Shown: positions 19,729-29,655 of the stretch, piece after piece
How the letters are laid out: every line of letters starts with the position of its first letter
Numbering within the stretch: position 1 is the first letter of the stretch
Assembly (NCBI GenBank): GCA_017429505.1
Contig: JAFROW010000005.1
Span: forward strand, 62,001-126,000
Direction: 5' to 3'
Length of the DNA stretch: 64,000 bases
Origin: Clostridia bacterium
Lineage (GTDB): Bacteria > Bacillota > Clostridia > TANB77 > CAG-508
The notes under the pieces: generated by a model
Database searches by the model: none
The model's input: the letters and a program-made list of their open reading frames with translations, nothing else
Told to the model about the DNA's origin: nothing
Program-made: the position numbers and the translations under genes

Positions 19729-21063
19729 TTACTCCTCAAACCCTCTTGCTAAATTTGCAAATTTTGTATAATTTCCCATCCATAGAAGTTTAACTTTTCC
19801 TGTTGAACCTCCTCTGTGCTTAGCAATAATTACTTCTGTTAGATCTTTATCTTCACTATCTTTATTGTAATAATCATCTCTATACAAAAACATAACAATA
19901 TCCGCGTCTTGCTCTATAGAACCTGATTCACGCAAATCTGAAAGCATTGGTCTATGGTCTTCTCTTTGTTCTACAGCACGAGATAGCTGTGATAATGCTA
20001 TTACAGGAACATTTAGTTCTTTTGCTAAAATCTTTAAAGAACGGCTTATTTCTGCTATTTCTTGTTCACGGCTTCCATTTCTTCTGTTACTGCCTTGAAC
20101 TAGTTGCAAATAGTCTATTATAATAAGGCCAATATCTTTTTCTATTTTTAACTTTCTACATCTGTTTCTTATCTCCATAACTGTAATACCTGGTGTATCA
20201 TCTATAAAAATATTTGCATCTGAAAGTGTCCCTAGCACATTTGCAACTTTGCTCCAATCTTCTTCTTCCAATTTTCCTGTTCTAATTTTGTTACTATCTA
20301 CCATTGCTTCACTACTCAAAATTCTGTCTACCAATTGATCTTTTGACATCTCTAGATTGAATATTGCTACAGGCACATTTGATTTAATTGCGGCATTTGC
20401 AGCAATGTTTAATGCAAATGCAGATTTTCCCATTGCAGGACGAGCTGCAAGCAAAATTAGTTCTGATCCATGGAGTCCTGTTGTCATATAATCTAGTTCT
20501 GAAAATCCTGTTGCTACACCTGTTATATGTTGTTTTCTGTTATATAATTCTTCTAGTTTGGTAATACTTTCAATTAAAACATCTTTTATTGGTGAAAAAC
20601 CTGATTTATTTTTATTTTGTATTAAATCAAAAATTTTCTTTTCTGCACCATTCATAATATCTTCAACATCTTCTGTTCCGTCATATCCAAGCTCTATTAT
20701 TTCATTTGCAGTTTTTATAAGATTACGAAGTGTAGATTTTTCTTGTACAATTGTTATATATTTTTGAGCATTTGCAGTTGTTGGAACTTTTGCAGGAAGT
20801 AGTGCTAAATACTCCATTCCTCCAATTTTATCAAAAAGCCCCATTGACTCAAGCTCATCTTTTACAGTAATTAAATCTACAGGTTCAGATCTATTATACA
20901 AATTTATCATTGCTTCAAAAATTGCTTTGTTATCATCTCTATAAAAATTATCTGGTTTTAATCTTTCCACAGCAAGCATAACAGCATCTTTATCTGTAAG
21001 CATACTTCCTATTACTGCTTGCTCTGCTTCAATATCATGTGGTGGTACTTTTCCTAATTCCAT
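19729..21063 (-). CDS. dnaB: Replicative DNA helicase
   Basis: A 444-residue RecA-fold hexameric helicase that unwinds DNA at the replication fork. The N-terminal helical domain (residues 1-150, starting VPPHDIEAEQAVIGSML) binds primase, and the C-terminal domain has Walker A ARPAMGKS near 208 and the DLRESGSIEQDAD arginine-finger region. It is downstream of rplI on the same strand, an arrangement common in Firmicutes. Confidence 0.97.
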   Translation of the reverse strand: MELGKVPPHDIEAEQAVIGSMLTDKDAVMLAVERLKPDNFYRDDNKAIFEAMINLYNRSEPVDLITVKDELESMGLFDKIGGMEYLALLPAKVPTTANAQKYITIVQEKSTLRNLIKTANEIIELGYDGTEDVEDIMNGAEKKIFDLIQNKNKSGFSPIKDVLIESITKLEELYNRKQHITGVATGFSELDYMTTGLHGSELILLAARPAMGKSAFALNIAANAAIKSNVPVAIFNLEMSKDQLVDRILSSEAMVDSNKIRTGKLEEEDWSKVANVLGTLSDANIFIDDTPGITVMEIRNRCRKLKIEKDIGLIIIDYLQLVQGSNRRNGSREQEIAEISRSLKILAKELNVPVIALSQLSRAVEQREDHRPMLSDLRESGSIEQDADIVMFLYRDDYYNKDSEDKDLTEVIIAKHRGGSTGKVKLLWMGNYTKFANLARGFEE

Positions 21064-21080
21064 ATTGTTTCTCCTTCTAT

Positions 21081-21118
21081 TTGGGGACGGGGCAAAAAAT
21101 CGACTTCAATTTGTCAAA
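21081..21118 (+). repeat. Fragment of a REP-like palindrome
   Basis: TTTGGGGACGGGGCAAAAAA followed by TCGACTTC resembles the palindromic stretch inside addB at 56524-56557. It fills the gap between dnaB and rplI. Confidence 0.5.
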
Positions 21119-21147
21119 TAATCAACATATCTATTACAAAAGATAAG

Positions 21148-21591
21148 TTATATTTTAGTTGCAACTTTTATTGTTCCAACTACTCCCTCAAATAACTTTA
21201 TATCTACTCTTTTTACACCTAATATTTTTATTGGCTCTTTTAAATCTATTTTCTTTTTATCAACTTTTATTTGATGCTCATTTTCTAACTTTTCTGCTAT
21301 TTCTTTGCTTGAAATTCCACCAAATATTTTTCCATTTTCCCCTGCTTTAACTTTAAACTCTAATGTTAGTTTTGAAAGCTTCTCTGCAATTTTCTCTGCT
21401 TCCTCTTTCTCAACATTCTTTTTAAATGCTGCAGAATCTTTTTTTGTTTGTAATTTTGCTAAATTTCCTGGTGTTGCCTCTACAGCTAAATTCTTTGCAA
21501 ATAAATAATTTCTTGCATATCCATCTGATACATTTATTATCTCATCTTTTTTTCCTATGCTTTTAATATTTTCTTTTAATATAACTTTCAT
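21148..21591 (-). CDS. rplI: 50S ribosomal protein L9
   Basis: A 147-residue two-domain ribosomal protein with the long connecting helix. It starts [15 protein letters not shown], and the conserved [13 protein letters not shown] segment follows. The ATG chosen has GGAGGTG before it; an in-frame ATG further upstream would add an unrelated cysteine-rich tail without a binding site. It follows gdpP and precedes dnaB. Confidence 0.96.
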   Translation of the reverse strand: MKVILKENIKSIGKKDEIINVSDGYARNYLFAKNLAVEATPGNLAKLQTKKDSAAFKKNVEKEEAEKIAEKLSKLTLEFKVKAGENGKIFGGISSKEIAEKLENEHQIKVDKKKIDLKEPIKILGVKRVDIKLFEGVVGTIKVATKI

Positions 21592-21636
21592 TTTGCACCT
21601 CCAAATTTTATACACATATTGTACTACACACATACA

Positions 21637-21663
21637 AAAAATGCAAGAAAAATCTTGCATTTT
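21637..21663 (-). terminator. Terminator between gdpP and rplI
   Basis: AAAATGCAAGA pairs with TCTTGCATTTT, with a T run on the minus strand. Confidence 0.8.
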
Positions 21664-21680
21664 AAGTGATTATTATTTCA

Positions 21681-23702
21681 TTAACTTTCTGTTTCTTCAA
21701 AATATTCATCAATTCTTTGAATTAATTCTTGTTTTACTTCATCAATTGATTTTCCTGTAACTTGGGCTCCGGCAACTGTACTATGTCCACCACCGCCCAT
21801 TTTTTCTAATATAAGTTGAACATTAATCTCTCCTACGGATCTTCCACTAATACTAATTCCTGTTTCTGTAGTTCCTAAAACGAAAGAAGTAGTAATATTT
21901 CCTATTGTAAGAAGTTCGTCTGCTGCTTTTGCACATACAATTCCTGCATCTTTATCTTCACTTACATAAATTGAAATTCCTATAATGTCTTTTATAATTT
22001 CGGTTCTTTCAACAATATTCATTATTTTTTTATATGTTTCCAAATCTGTTTGAAACCATTTTTTTACTTTTATAATATCTATTCCATATCTTCTTAAATA
22101 TGCTGCAGCCTCAAATGTTCTTACACCAGTTTTAAATGTAAAGTTCTTTGTATCCATCATAATTCCCGCGTACAAAGCTTCTGCTTCTAGCGTTGTAAGT
22201 TTTGGTTGAACTTCTGTGTATTGTAAAACTTCTGTTACAAGTTCTGCTGCAGATGATGCATAAACTTCATGGAATGTTAAAATACTATCTTTTATAAATT
22301 CTGTACTTCTTCTATGATGATCTATTATTGCTATTTTTCCTGTCTTATCTAATAACTCGGGCATTTCAACATAATCTGCCTTATTTGTATCAACTACCAC
22401 TAATAAAGTATCTGGTGTTATTTGATTTTCTGCAACTTCTTTATTTATTATAACATCTTTATATTCTTCATCTTCACTTAAACTTTGTACTAATTCTTTT
22501 AAAGCCAAACCTTCTGTTGAAGCTACAATATTAGCTTTTTTGTCTAAACTTTTTGCTAATCTGCAAATTCCTAAAGCTGAGCCTATTGCATCTATATCAG
22601 GATTTTTGTGTCCCATTATCATAATTTGCTCAGATTCTTTTATAAGCTCCTCTAATGCATGTGCTACAATTCTTGCCTTAACTTTTGTTCTTTTTTCAAA
22701 TTCAGTTGTTCTTCCTCCAAAAAATTGATATTTTTCATTTTCTCGAATAGTTGCCTGATCTCCACCACGTCCTAAAATAACATCCATTGCTGCTCCTGCT
22801 GTTTTGTATTTTTCTTTGTTAGTCTCTCCATCATTAGAAATTGCAATGCTTAAAGTTACTTGCACTTTGTTATTAATAGTTATATCTTTTATTGTGTCTA
22901 AAATACTGAACTTATCTTCTTTTATTTTTTCTAAATACTTATAGTCAAAAATATATACAAATCTGTCTCTATCTGCTTTAATTAAAATTCCATCAATTCT
23001 ATTTGCCCACTCATAAATAGATTTTTCAATCTCTGCAATAATTTGTGGCCTTTCCTCTGTATCTAGTTGAAGCATAGTTTCTTCGTAATTATCTATCATA
23101 ACAATACCAATACAGTTTTTAGAATTTTCGTATTCTCTTTTTAGTTTGTTTTCTTCTGTCTCGTCTATAAAATACAAAATCATCATATATTTACTAGATT
23201 GTTTTTTTCTATCTATTGTGCCAGATTTAATAAATTCTCCAAGTACTTTATAGTCATTATTTCCAATTCTAATATTTTCTCTAATATTTTTGTCTTTTTC
23301 ATCTTTTTGTAGTTCAATTTTCTTATTTATGCTATCTAGTAAATCGCCTATATATATAGACATATCTTCATTTGCAAATTCAGATACATATCTTGTACTT
23401 CTCCAAATAATATTTCCATCTGTTTCTAAAATAATTAATGGAAATGGCGAGTGAATTAAACTATTTTTAGCAGCTGAGTTTACATTTAAAGTTAAATCTT
23501 GTAAATGCTGAGAAATTTCACTCTTTCTTTTATTATTTGCAAAATATGTATATGCTATAATTAACACAAATAAAACTATTGAAGGTATTATCATTATAGG
23601 CTTTAGTATGCAGATTACCACTAATAAAACAAATATTAGTACTAAATATATTTTGGTTCTTGATACTAAACTATCAAAAATCCTTCTATTGCTGTTTTGC
23701 AT
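21681..23702 (-). CDS. gdpP: Cyclic-di-AMP phosphodiesterase GdpP
   Basis: A 673-residue membrane protein that hydrolyses cyclic di-AMP and so helps set potassium, osmotic and cell-wall balance. Two transmembrane helices lie in residues 15-52, followed by a PAS-like domain (about 60-170), a degenerate GGDEF domain, and the catalytic DHH domain with NPDIDAIGSALG and IIDHHRRS (residues about 360-480), then DHHA1 with GGGGHSTVAGAQ near 640. Length and order match the family. The binding site AAAGGGGG precedes the ATG. Confidence 0.95.
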   Translation of the reverse strand: MQNSNRRIFDSLVSRTKIYLVLIFVLLVVICILKPIMIIPSIVLFVLIIAYTYFANNKRKSEISQHLQDLTLNVNSAAKNSLIHSPFPLIILETDGNIIWRSTRYVSEFANEDMSIYIGDLLDSINKKIELQKDEKDKNIRENIRIGNNDYKVLGEFIKSGTIDRKKQSSKYMMILYFIDETEENKLKREYENSKNCIGIVMIDNYEETMLQLDTEERPQIIAEIEKSIYEWANRIDGILIKADRDRFVYIFDYKYLEKIKEDKFSILDTIKDITINNKVQVTLSIAISNDGETNKEKYKTAGAAMDVILGRGGDQATIRENEKYQFFGGRTTEFEKRTKVKARIVAHALEELIKESEQIMIMGHKNPDIDAIGSALGICRLAKSLDKKANIVASTEGLALKELVQSLSEDEEYKDVIINKEVAENQITPDTLLVVVDTNKADYVEMPELLDKTGKIAIIDHHRRSTEFIKDSILTFHEVYASSAAELVTEVLQYTEVQPKLTTLEAEALYAGIMMDTKNFTFKTGVRTFEAAAYLRRYGIDIIKVKKWFQTDLETYKKIMNIVERTEIIKDIIGISIYVSEDKDAGIVCAKAADELLTIGNITTSFVLGTTETGISISGRSVGEINVQLILEKMGGGGHSTVAGAQVTGKSIDEVKQELIQRIDEYFEETES

Positions 23703-23887
23703 AGATTCCCCCTTTAAATTCGTTCAAGTGCTAAATTCACATAGTAAATTTTTGCACATTGGACTTAAAGTTACTTTTCCACGTATATATTGTACAACTA
23801 AATCTTTTTTTTGTCAAATTTATTGCAATTTGCGTTAAAATATGGTAATATATTTCCATATTAAAAAGAAAGGAATGATTACATAAA

Positions 23888-24072
23888 ATGCGTATACCTC
23901 GTTTAGTTGAACGTAAAAAGCGAAAAAATACTTCACTCAATACCTCATCAACAAAAAAAATTCCACAAAAGAATTTAATTCTAGTATAAAAATTCAAACA
24001 AATAATAAAGAAGCATGTGCTAATATAAATACATCTTTTAGAAAAGAGATGTATCAAGGCACTGATAGATAA
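23888..24072 (+). pseudogene. Small basic reading frame broken at an A8 run, upstream of leuS
   Basis: An ATG at 23888 opens 33 codons (starting MRIPRLVERKKRKNTS) to a TAA at 23987-23989. At the run of eight A (23953-23960) a one-step frame change would join it to a second open stretch ending at 24072 (…[15 protein letters not shown]), giving about 61 residues that read like one protein. AAAGGA lies before the ATG but with long spacing. It could be a decayed gene, a slippage-read gene, or chance; it ends 16 bases before leuS. Confidence 0.35.
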
Positions 24073-24088
24073 TGAAAGGACTGATACT

Positions 24089-26497
24089 ATGGCTTACGAT
24101 TTTAAAAAAGTAGAAAAAAAATGGCAGTTAAAATGGGACGAGGAAGGAACCTTTAATGCCACAAATGATTATAAAAAGAAGAAATGGTATGGACTAATAG
24201 AATTCCCATATCCATCAGGACAAGGGTTACATGTTGGTCACCCAAGAAGCTATACAGCTCTAGATGTAATAGCAAGAAAAAAGAGATTACAAGGATATAA
24301 TGTACTTTATCCAATAGGATTTGATGCATTTGGTCTTCCTGCAGAAAATTATGCTATTAAGACAAATGTTCATCCAAAAATTACAACACAAAAAAATATA
24401 GCACATTTTACAGAACAATTAAAAGCTTTAGGATTTTCTTTTGATTGGTCAAGAGTAGTAGATACAACAGATCCTAATTATTATAAATGGACACAATGGA
24501 TTTTTATTCAATTATATAAACATGGCTTAGCATATAAAGCTACAATGCCAATCAATTTCTGCACAGGATGTAAAGTTGGTCTAGCAAATGAAGAAGTTGT
24601 TAATGGTGTATGTGAAAGATGCGGTAGTCCTGTAGTTCAAAAAGAAAAATCTCAATGGATGCTTAAAATTACAGAATATGCACAAAGATTGATAGATGAT
24701 TTAGATGAAGTTGATTTCTTAGAAAAAATAAAAGTTCAACAACGTAACTGGATTGGTAGAAGTGAAGGAGCAGAAGTAGAATTTAAAATTGCAGATACTG
24801 ATGAAACTTTACAAGTATTTACAACAAGACCAGATACTTTGTTTGGAGCTACATACATGGTAATTGCTCCTGAACATAAGCTTATAGAAAAATTTGCAGA
24901 TAGAATTACAAATCTTGATGAATTTAAAGAATATCAAAATAAAGCAGCATTAAAATCTGATTTTGAAAGAGCAGAAATAAATAAAGAAAAAACAGGTGTT
25001 GAAATAAAAGGAATTAAAGCAATTAATCCTTTAACAAACCAAGAAATTCCAATTTGGATTTCAGATTATGTTTTATCAAGTTATGGAACAGGTGCTATAA
25101 TGGCTGTTCCTGCACATGACACAAGAGATTTTGAATTTGCTACTAAATTCAATTTACCAATAATCCAAGTTGTAAAACCTGCAAATAACTCAGAAGTAGA
25201 ATTGCCTTTTACAGATGTAGAAACTGGTATTTCAGTTAATTCTGGATTTTTAACAGGTCTTTCTGTTGAAGAAGCAAAAATAAAAGTTACAGAATATTTA
25301 GAAGAAAACAAAATTGGAGCAAAAAAAGTAAATTACAAACTACGTGATTGGGTATTTTCTCGTCAAAGATATTGGGGTGAACCAATTCCAATGGTATATT
25401 GTGACTGCTGTGGTTGGGTTCCTCTTGACGAAAAAGATTTACCTTTAACACTTCCAGAAGTTGAAGACTTTTTACCAGGAGAAAATGGAGAATCTCCACT
25501 TGCCAAACAAATAGAATGGATTAACACAATATGTCCTAAATGTGGAAAACCTGCAAAAAGAGAAACGGACACAATGCCTCAATGGGCAGGATCAAGTTGG
25601 TATTTCTTAAGATATATGGATCCACATAATGATAAAGAATTAGCTTCTAAAGAAGCTCTTGAATATTGGTGCCCAATAGATTGGTACAATGGTGGTATGG
25701 AACACACAACGCTTCACTTACTATATTCAAGATTTTGGCATAAATTTTTATATGACATTGGAGTTGTTCCAACCAAAGAACCATATGCAAAAAGAACTTC
25801 CCATGGTATGATTCTTGGAACAAATGGTGAAAAAATGTCTAAATCTAAAGGAAATGTAATTAATCCAGATGATATAGTAAATGAATTTGGAGCAGATACT
25901 TTTAGAGTTTATGAAATGTTTATGGGACCATTTGATCAAACAGCTGCATGGTCTATGGAAAGCATTCGTGGATGCGGAAAATTCTTAGATAGAGTTTGGA
26001 ATATGCAAGAATTTATGGTTGAAGGAGATTCATACTCTCCAGAATACGAAAAAATGATGCATAAAGCAATTAAAAAAGTTACAAACGACATTGAAGAAAT
26101 GAAATTTAACACATGTATTTCTACATTTATGACAATGGTTAATGAATTTTATAAACTAAAAAGAATTAATAAAGCTGAATTTAAAACATTTTTAACATTA
26201 CTAAACCCATTTGCACCACACATAACAGAAGAATTAAATAAATTAATTGGTTTTGAGGCAGATATTTCTACATATGCTTGGCCGGAATATGATGATTCTA
26301 AGACTATAGACGACGAAATAGAAATACCTGTTCAAGTTAATGGAAAACTAAAAGCTACAATAAAAATTGTTTTAGATGAAGAAAAAGCTCTAGTTAAAGA
26401 AAAAGCACAAAGTACAATTTCTAGTATAATAGAAGGAAAAACTATTGTAAAAGAAATATATGTTAAAAATAAGATTTACAATATTGTTGTGAAATAA
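24089..26497 (+). CDS. leuS: Leucyl-tRNA synthetase
   Basis: An 802-residue class I synthetase that charges tRNA-Leu. The HIGH-type motif HVGHPRS is near residue 49, the zinc-like cysteine pairs (CTGCK, CERCG) follow, the editing domain lies around 220-410 ([20 protein letters not shown]), and the KMSKSKGNV motif is near 581. The C-terminal tRNA-binding domain is complete. The ATG has GAAAGGA before it and a strong terminator ends the gene. Confidence 0.99.
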   Translation: MAYDFKKVEKKWQLKWDEEGTFNATNDYKKKKWYGLIEFPYPSGQGLHVGHPRSYTALDVIARKKRLQGYNVLYPIGFDAFGLPAENYAIKTNVHPKITTQKNIAHFTEQLKALGFSFDWSRVVDTTDPNYYKWTQWIFIQLYKHGLAYKATMPINFCTGCKVGLANEEVVNGVCERCGSPVVQKEKSQWMLKITEYAQRLIDDLDEVDFLEKIKVQQRNWIGRSEGAEVEFKIADTDETLQVFTTRPDTLFGATYMVIAPEHKLIEKFADRITNLDEFKEYQNKAALKSDFERAEINKEKTGVEIKGIKAINPLTNQEIPIWISDYVLSSYGTGAIMAVPAHDTRDFEFATKFNLPIIQVVKPANNSEVELPFTDVETGISVNSGFLTGLSVEEAKIKVTEYLEENKIGAKKVNYKLRDWVFSRQRYWGEPIPMVYCDCCGWVPLDEKDLPLTLPEVEDFLPGENGESPLAKQIEWINTICPKCGKPAKRETDTMPQWAGSSWYFLRYMDPHNDKELASKEALEYWCPIDWYNGGMEHTTLHLLYSRFWHKFLYDIGVVPTKEPYAKRTSHGMILGTNGEKMSKSKGNVINPDDIVNEFGADTFRVYEMFMGPFDQTAAWSMESIRGCGKFLDRVWNMQEFMVEGDSYSPEYEKMMHKAIKKVTNDIEEMKFNTCISTFMTMVNEFYKLKRINKAEFKTFLTLLNPFAPHITEELNKLIGFEADISTYAWPEYDDSKTIDDEIEIPVQVNGKLKATIKIVLDEEKALVKEKAQSTISSIIEGKTIVKEIYVKNKIYNIVVK

Positions 26498-26501
26498 AAA
26501 T

Positions 26502-26540
26502 AAAAACTCGAATTATTAGCGTAATTCGAGTTTTTATTTT
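26502..26540 (+). terminator. Terminator after leuS
   Basis: Stem AAAAACTCGAATTA / TAATTCGAGTTTTT with a 7-to-8-nt loop; A and T runs on both sides make it work in both directions. Confidence 0.9.
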
Positions 26541-26554
26541 TATTTAAAACTTTT

Positions 26555-27243
26555 TTATCTATAATCATCTTTTTCCGGTATCACTTTAAATCCAAGTTTA
26601 ACCTTTTGATTAATCATTAGTTGAATTAATTCCTCAAAATATTTTATTACTTCTTCAACTTCTGTTGTTTCATCTATAGGATAACGTAAAGCCACTCCAC
26701 GAAAATCGAAACTATAATTAGAAAAAGAACTATTTGGATGAAATAATGTTCTCGCTTGTTCTTCAAATTTATCGTTTTGAATCGGAGTAGGTATTTTTTT
26801 AGGTCTTCTATTATACTTTGCTTTGTCAGGTGCACTTTCTTTTACTCTATAAAATTTAAATAATTCTGACTGACTCGATTGAATGCCATTAATGCTACAA
26901 TTATGTATTAATATATTCTTAGCTTTATCATTTAAATTGACTTTTACATCTCCATTATTTAACTTATCAATTAAATCTCTATTTTGTTCATCTAATTGAT
27001 CATAATCAATCATAATCCAAGCATATCCATTTCCAATTGATAAATATTGTTTTGATTTTCAGGAATATCTCCATTCTTACAATCTCTTTTATTAGCACTA
27101 GACATTATGGTATCAATCCCCTTATTATTCAAATCAATACAAGCTTTTCTTACAGGTAACTCTATGTATTCACATGAGTCATAACTCCAAATTTTCTTAT
27201 AAGCTTCAGATGAAGATTCTATATCTTTTAAATATCTTTCCAT
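26555..27243 (-). pseudogene. Unknown gene split by a frameshift
   Basis: Two overlapping minus-strand frames look like one gene of about 230 residues. The first (from the ATG at 27243, AAGG 8 bases before it) reads MERYLKDIESS to …PENQNNIYQ and then meets a stop at about 27010. Moving one base near 27035 continues as IGNGYAWIMIDYDQLDEQN, directly into the second frame, which ends at 26555. The joined segment (GIDTIMSSANKRD, then GYAWIMIDYDQL) reads as one folded domain. I do not recognise the function. The second half could also start by itself at the ATG at 27013. Confidence 0.6.
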
Positions 27244-27342
27244 TCTCATCACCTTCTATATATTAATTATAATTAATATATAGCATATTTAATTTTAAAA
27301 GTCAATTTTTTCCTTTAATTATCCTATAGTGTAATCATATTA

Positions 27343-28461
27343 TTATTCATTAGTTTTCAAAATCCATATTATTTCCACAATTCCTAAATATCCAAACACA
27401 GGAAATAAAATTTTTACCAAATTTGAAAATCCAAAATTTGAAATTAGCACTCCACTTATACACATTATTGCCACAAATTGTGGATAACTATTTTTGTTTT
27501 TCGTAATATTTTTCAAAAAACTGATTCCAATTGATATTGCAGTTGAAAAAATAGACAGTAAAATCACAATTCCATAAACTCCTGAAAATTGTGGAAAATT
27601 ATTATCTATTGCATAAACTGCTGGCATTTGAATTCTTAAATAATCTACATTCATACTTGCAAGTACTAAAAATATACTTAAAGACAAAACCAAAACAATT
27701 GTACCACTTAAAATTGAGATAACTAAAATCTGCTTTTTATTTTTTATTGCATAGGAAAAGTCGCTAGATTTTTCCGGAGCAACAAGGTTAAGTTTCTTTG
27801 ATTCGTGCGGTTGCAAAGCAACCTGCACATGTGACGAAGTCACTTTTCTTATATATTTTCCTAAATTTACAAGTACAGGTATTACTAAAATCATGTTATA
27901 ACTACAATAAACTATAGATTGTAAAATCCAATCAAAACTAAATTTATCTTCCAGATTCACTTGCCATATTTCTCCGCTTCTACTATAGATATTTTTCAAA
28001 CTCAAAAATCCAATAATTAAAATAACAACAATCAAAACAGGCACAACAATTGAATTTACTCTTTTTACTCCATCAATGTCTTTTATTAAAACAACAAAGC
28101 TGATAGTTGCTAATATAATCGCTCCAATTATTGCATAAATTTCAAATTGTTGTTCAAAATATGCTCCAAATCCTGAAATCATAATATAAAATGTAATTAA
28201 CAAAAATGCATTTACAATTATATTTGAAATATTACTTAATTTTTCTGAATGAAATATTTCTCGCAAAAAATCTTCGTAATTATATATTTCTCTTGTATGT
28301 ATTATCAAAAATGTTTTATAAATAACTATAGAAATGAGCATACTGCATAATACTAAACCAAGTATTCCATTTAGTCCAAATCTGTAAAAAAATAAATACA
28401 TTTCTTGACCAGATGCAAAACCTGCACCTATTAAAGTTCCTATTATAGAGAAAATAAGCAT
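27343..28461 (-). CDS. YkvI-like membrane protein
   Basis: A 372-residue integral membrane protein with about ten hydrophobic helices, similar in its opening IGTLIGAGFASGQE to the YkvI family, which is distantly related to amino acid and spore germinant permeases of the LeuT fold. The substrate is unknown. Between the helices around residues 185-200 and 240-260 it carries an extra hydrophilic stretch of about 28 residues (from VTSSHVQVALQP to PEKSSDF) encoded by a palindromic DNA segment; family members should lack this. GAAGAGG lies before the ATG. Probably monocistronic. Confidence 0.75.
   Translation of the reverse strand: MLIFSIIGTLIGAGFASGQEMYLFFYRFGLNGILGLVLCSMLISIVIYKTFLIIHTREIYNYEDFLREIFHSEKLSNISNIIVNAFLLITFYIMISGFGAYFEQQFEIYAIIGAIILATISFVVLIKDIDGVKRVNSIVVPVLIVVILIIGFLSLKNIYSRSGEIWQVNLEDKFSFDWILQSIVYCSYNMILVIPVLVNLGKYIRKVTSSHVQVALQPHESKKLNLVAPEKSSDFSYAIKNKKQILVISILSGTIVLVLSLSIFLVLASMNVDYLRIQMPAVYAIDNNFPQFSGVYGIVILLSIFSTAISIGISFLKNITKNKNSYPQFVAIMCISGVLISNFGFSNLVKILFPVFGYLGIVEIIWILKTNE
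27757..27843. repeat. Palindromic segment inside the YkvI-like gene
   Basis: The segment contains two short hairpins, GTGACTTCGTCAC and GTGC-A-GGTTGC TTT GCAACC GCAC, flanked by AAAAGT/ACTTTT. It is in frame and translated. The GC content and hairpins contrast with the AT-rich membrane gene around it. Confidence 0.65.
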
Positions 28462-28650
28462 AATAACCTCTTCACCTCATTAGACTCTTCTCACATTGCA
28501 TTGTAAATAATTTATATATTAACATTTATCATGCATAAAATAATTTTTGCTGTGAATATTAATTATTATATTCTATTTTTTCAAAAAAATGCTGATTTCT
28601 TCTTGACTTTGTGTTATTTTTATGGTATGATAATTATGTTCAATTGATTT

Positions 28651-28727
<77 letters not shown>

Positions 28728-28754
28728 TAACAGTCTTATACGAACCCGTATAAG

Positions 28755-28790
28755 TTAAAAACATATCAATTTATACTGATATGTTTTTTA
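28755..28790. terminator. Bidirectional terminator
   Basis: AAAAACATATCA pairs with TGATATGTTTTT. It ends the tRNA-Arg unit and, on the other strand, the phosphatase gene. Confidence 0.8.
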
Positions 28791-29324
28791 TTTTAGTTCA
28801 AATTGATGAATTTCACAATTATTATGTTTATATTTTTCTAAGTTACCATCTTCAGGAATACCATAAAAATAACAACTAATAGCTTTACTTACGCCTCCGT
28901 GTGTAACTAAAATTATATTTTTATCTGTATATTTATTTTTTATATCGTCTAAAAATCCATATACTCTTTCTATTACATGCTTTACGCTTTCTGCATTATA
29001 ATAATTATTTTTTGGATTTATATTCCACCAATCATCACTATCAATTTTATCTAATGGCATCTTTGTTAATATATCTGCATCTCTTTCTAATAATCTATCA
29101 TCATATACAATATTTAAATTTTTATAATTTAGCAAAGTTGCAGTATGTTTTGTTCTTGTCAATGGAGAACATATAATTAAATCATAATTCACTGATTTTA
29201 ACTGCTCCCCTAGCATTCTAGCTTGGCTTATTCCTGTTTCATTTAGATCATCATCATTTAATGAATTAATTCTATTTTCTAAATTCACATCTGTTTCACC
29301 ATGTCTAACAACATATATTCTCAT
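28788..29324 (-). CDS. Histidine phosphatase family protein
   Basis: A 178-residue member of the phosphoglycerate mutase-like histidine phosphatase family. The phosphate-accepting RHGETD motif is at residues 7-12, a second conserved arginine is in SPLTRTKHTA, and the second catalytic histidine is in VTHGGVSKA near 142. Sugar phosphates, alpha-ribazole phosphate and nucleotides are all known substrates of such proteins, so the role is open. AAAGGGA precedes the ATG. Confidence 0.88.
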   Translation of the reverse strand: MRIYVVRHGETDVNLENRINSLNDDDLNETGISQARMLGEQLKSVNYDLIICSPLTRTKHTATLLNYKNLNIVYDDRLLERDADILTKMPLDKIDSDDWWNINPKNNYYNAESVKHVIERVYGFLDDIKNKYTDKNIILVTHGGVSKAISCYFYGIPEDGNLEKYKHNNCEIHQFELK

Positions 29325-29655
29325 AAAAATTCCCTTTCAAAATCATTTACTTTTATATTTTTTATATAATAATTGTAGAAAATACGTAATCGCACTTTAT
29401 TTTACTCTTCTCTATGATTATAGCACATTCTTTTTAAAAAACAAAGTTTTTCTGTCTCTGCTCTAAAAACTTTTTATTTTTTTATTTTTTTCGACTTAAA
29501 ATTAAAATTTATAACAAAACACTAAAAAACATTCCGTAATTAAAAATCTTAACATTTCTTATCTAAATATTTTTAAAAAATTTGCACATACTATTCCCAA
29601 AAGATTTTATAAACAGAAAGATAATCTTTCAATTATACAGATAGGATGTGATAAA
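29325..29655. other. Divergent intergenic region
   Basis: This 331-base, very AT-rich gap separates the divergent phosphatase and oxidoreductase genes. On the minus strand a TATAAT box (29417-29422) with a weak TTGTTT 16 bases upstream could serve the phosphatase gene. A small AAAGATAATCTTT hairpin sits about 30 bases before the plus-strand gene. Nothing else is seen. Confidence 0.45.

Noticed and set aside
23737..24057. Minus-strand frame of 106 codons opposite the leuS leader
   Set aside because: Hydrophobic, cysteine-rich composition typical of antisense reading of AT-rich DNA, and no binding site.
24089..26497. T-box or leader control of leuS
   Set aside because: No GGAACCG-type T-box sequence or terminator was found before leuS.
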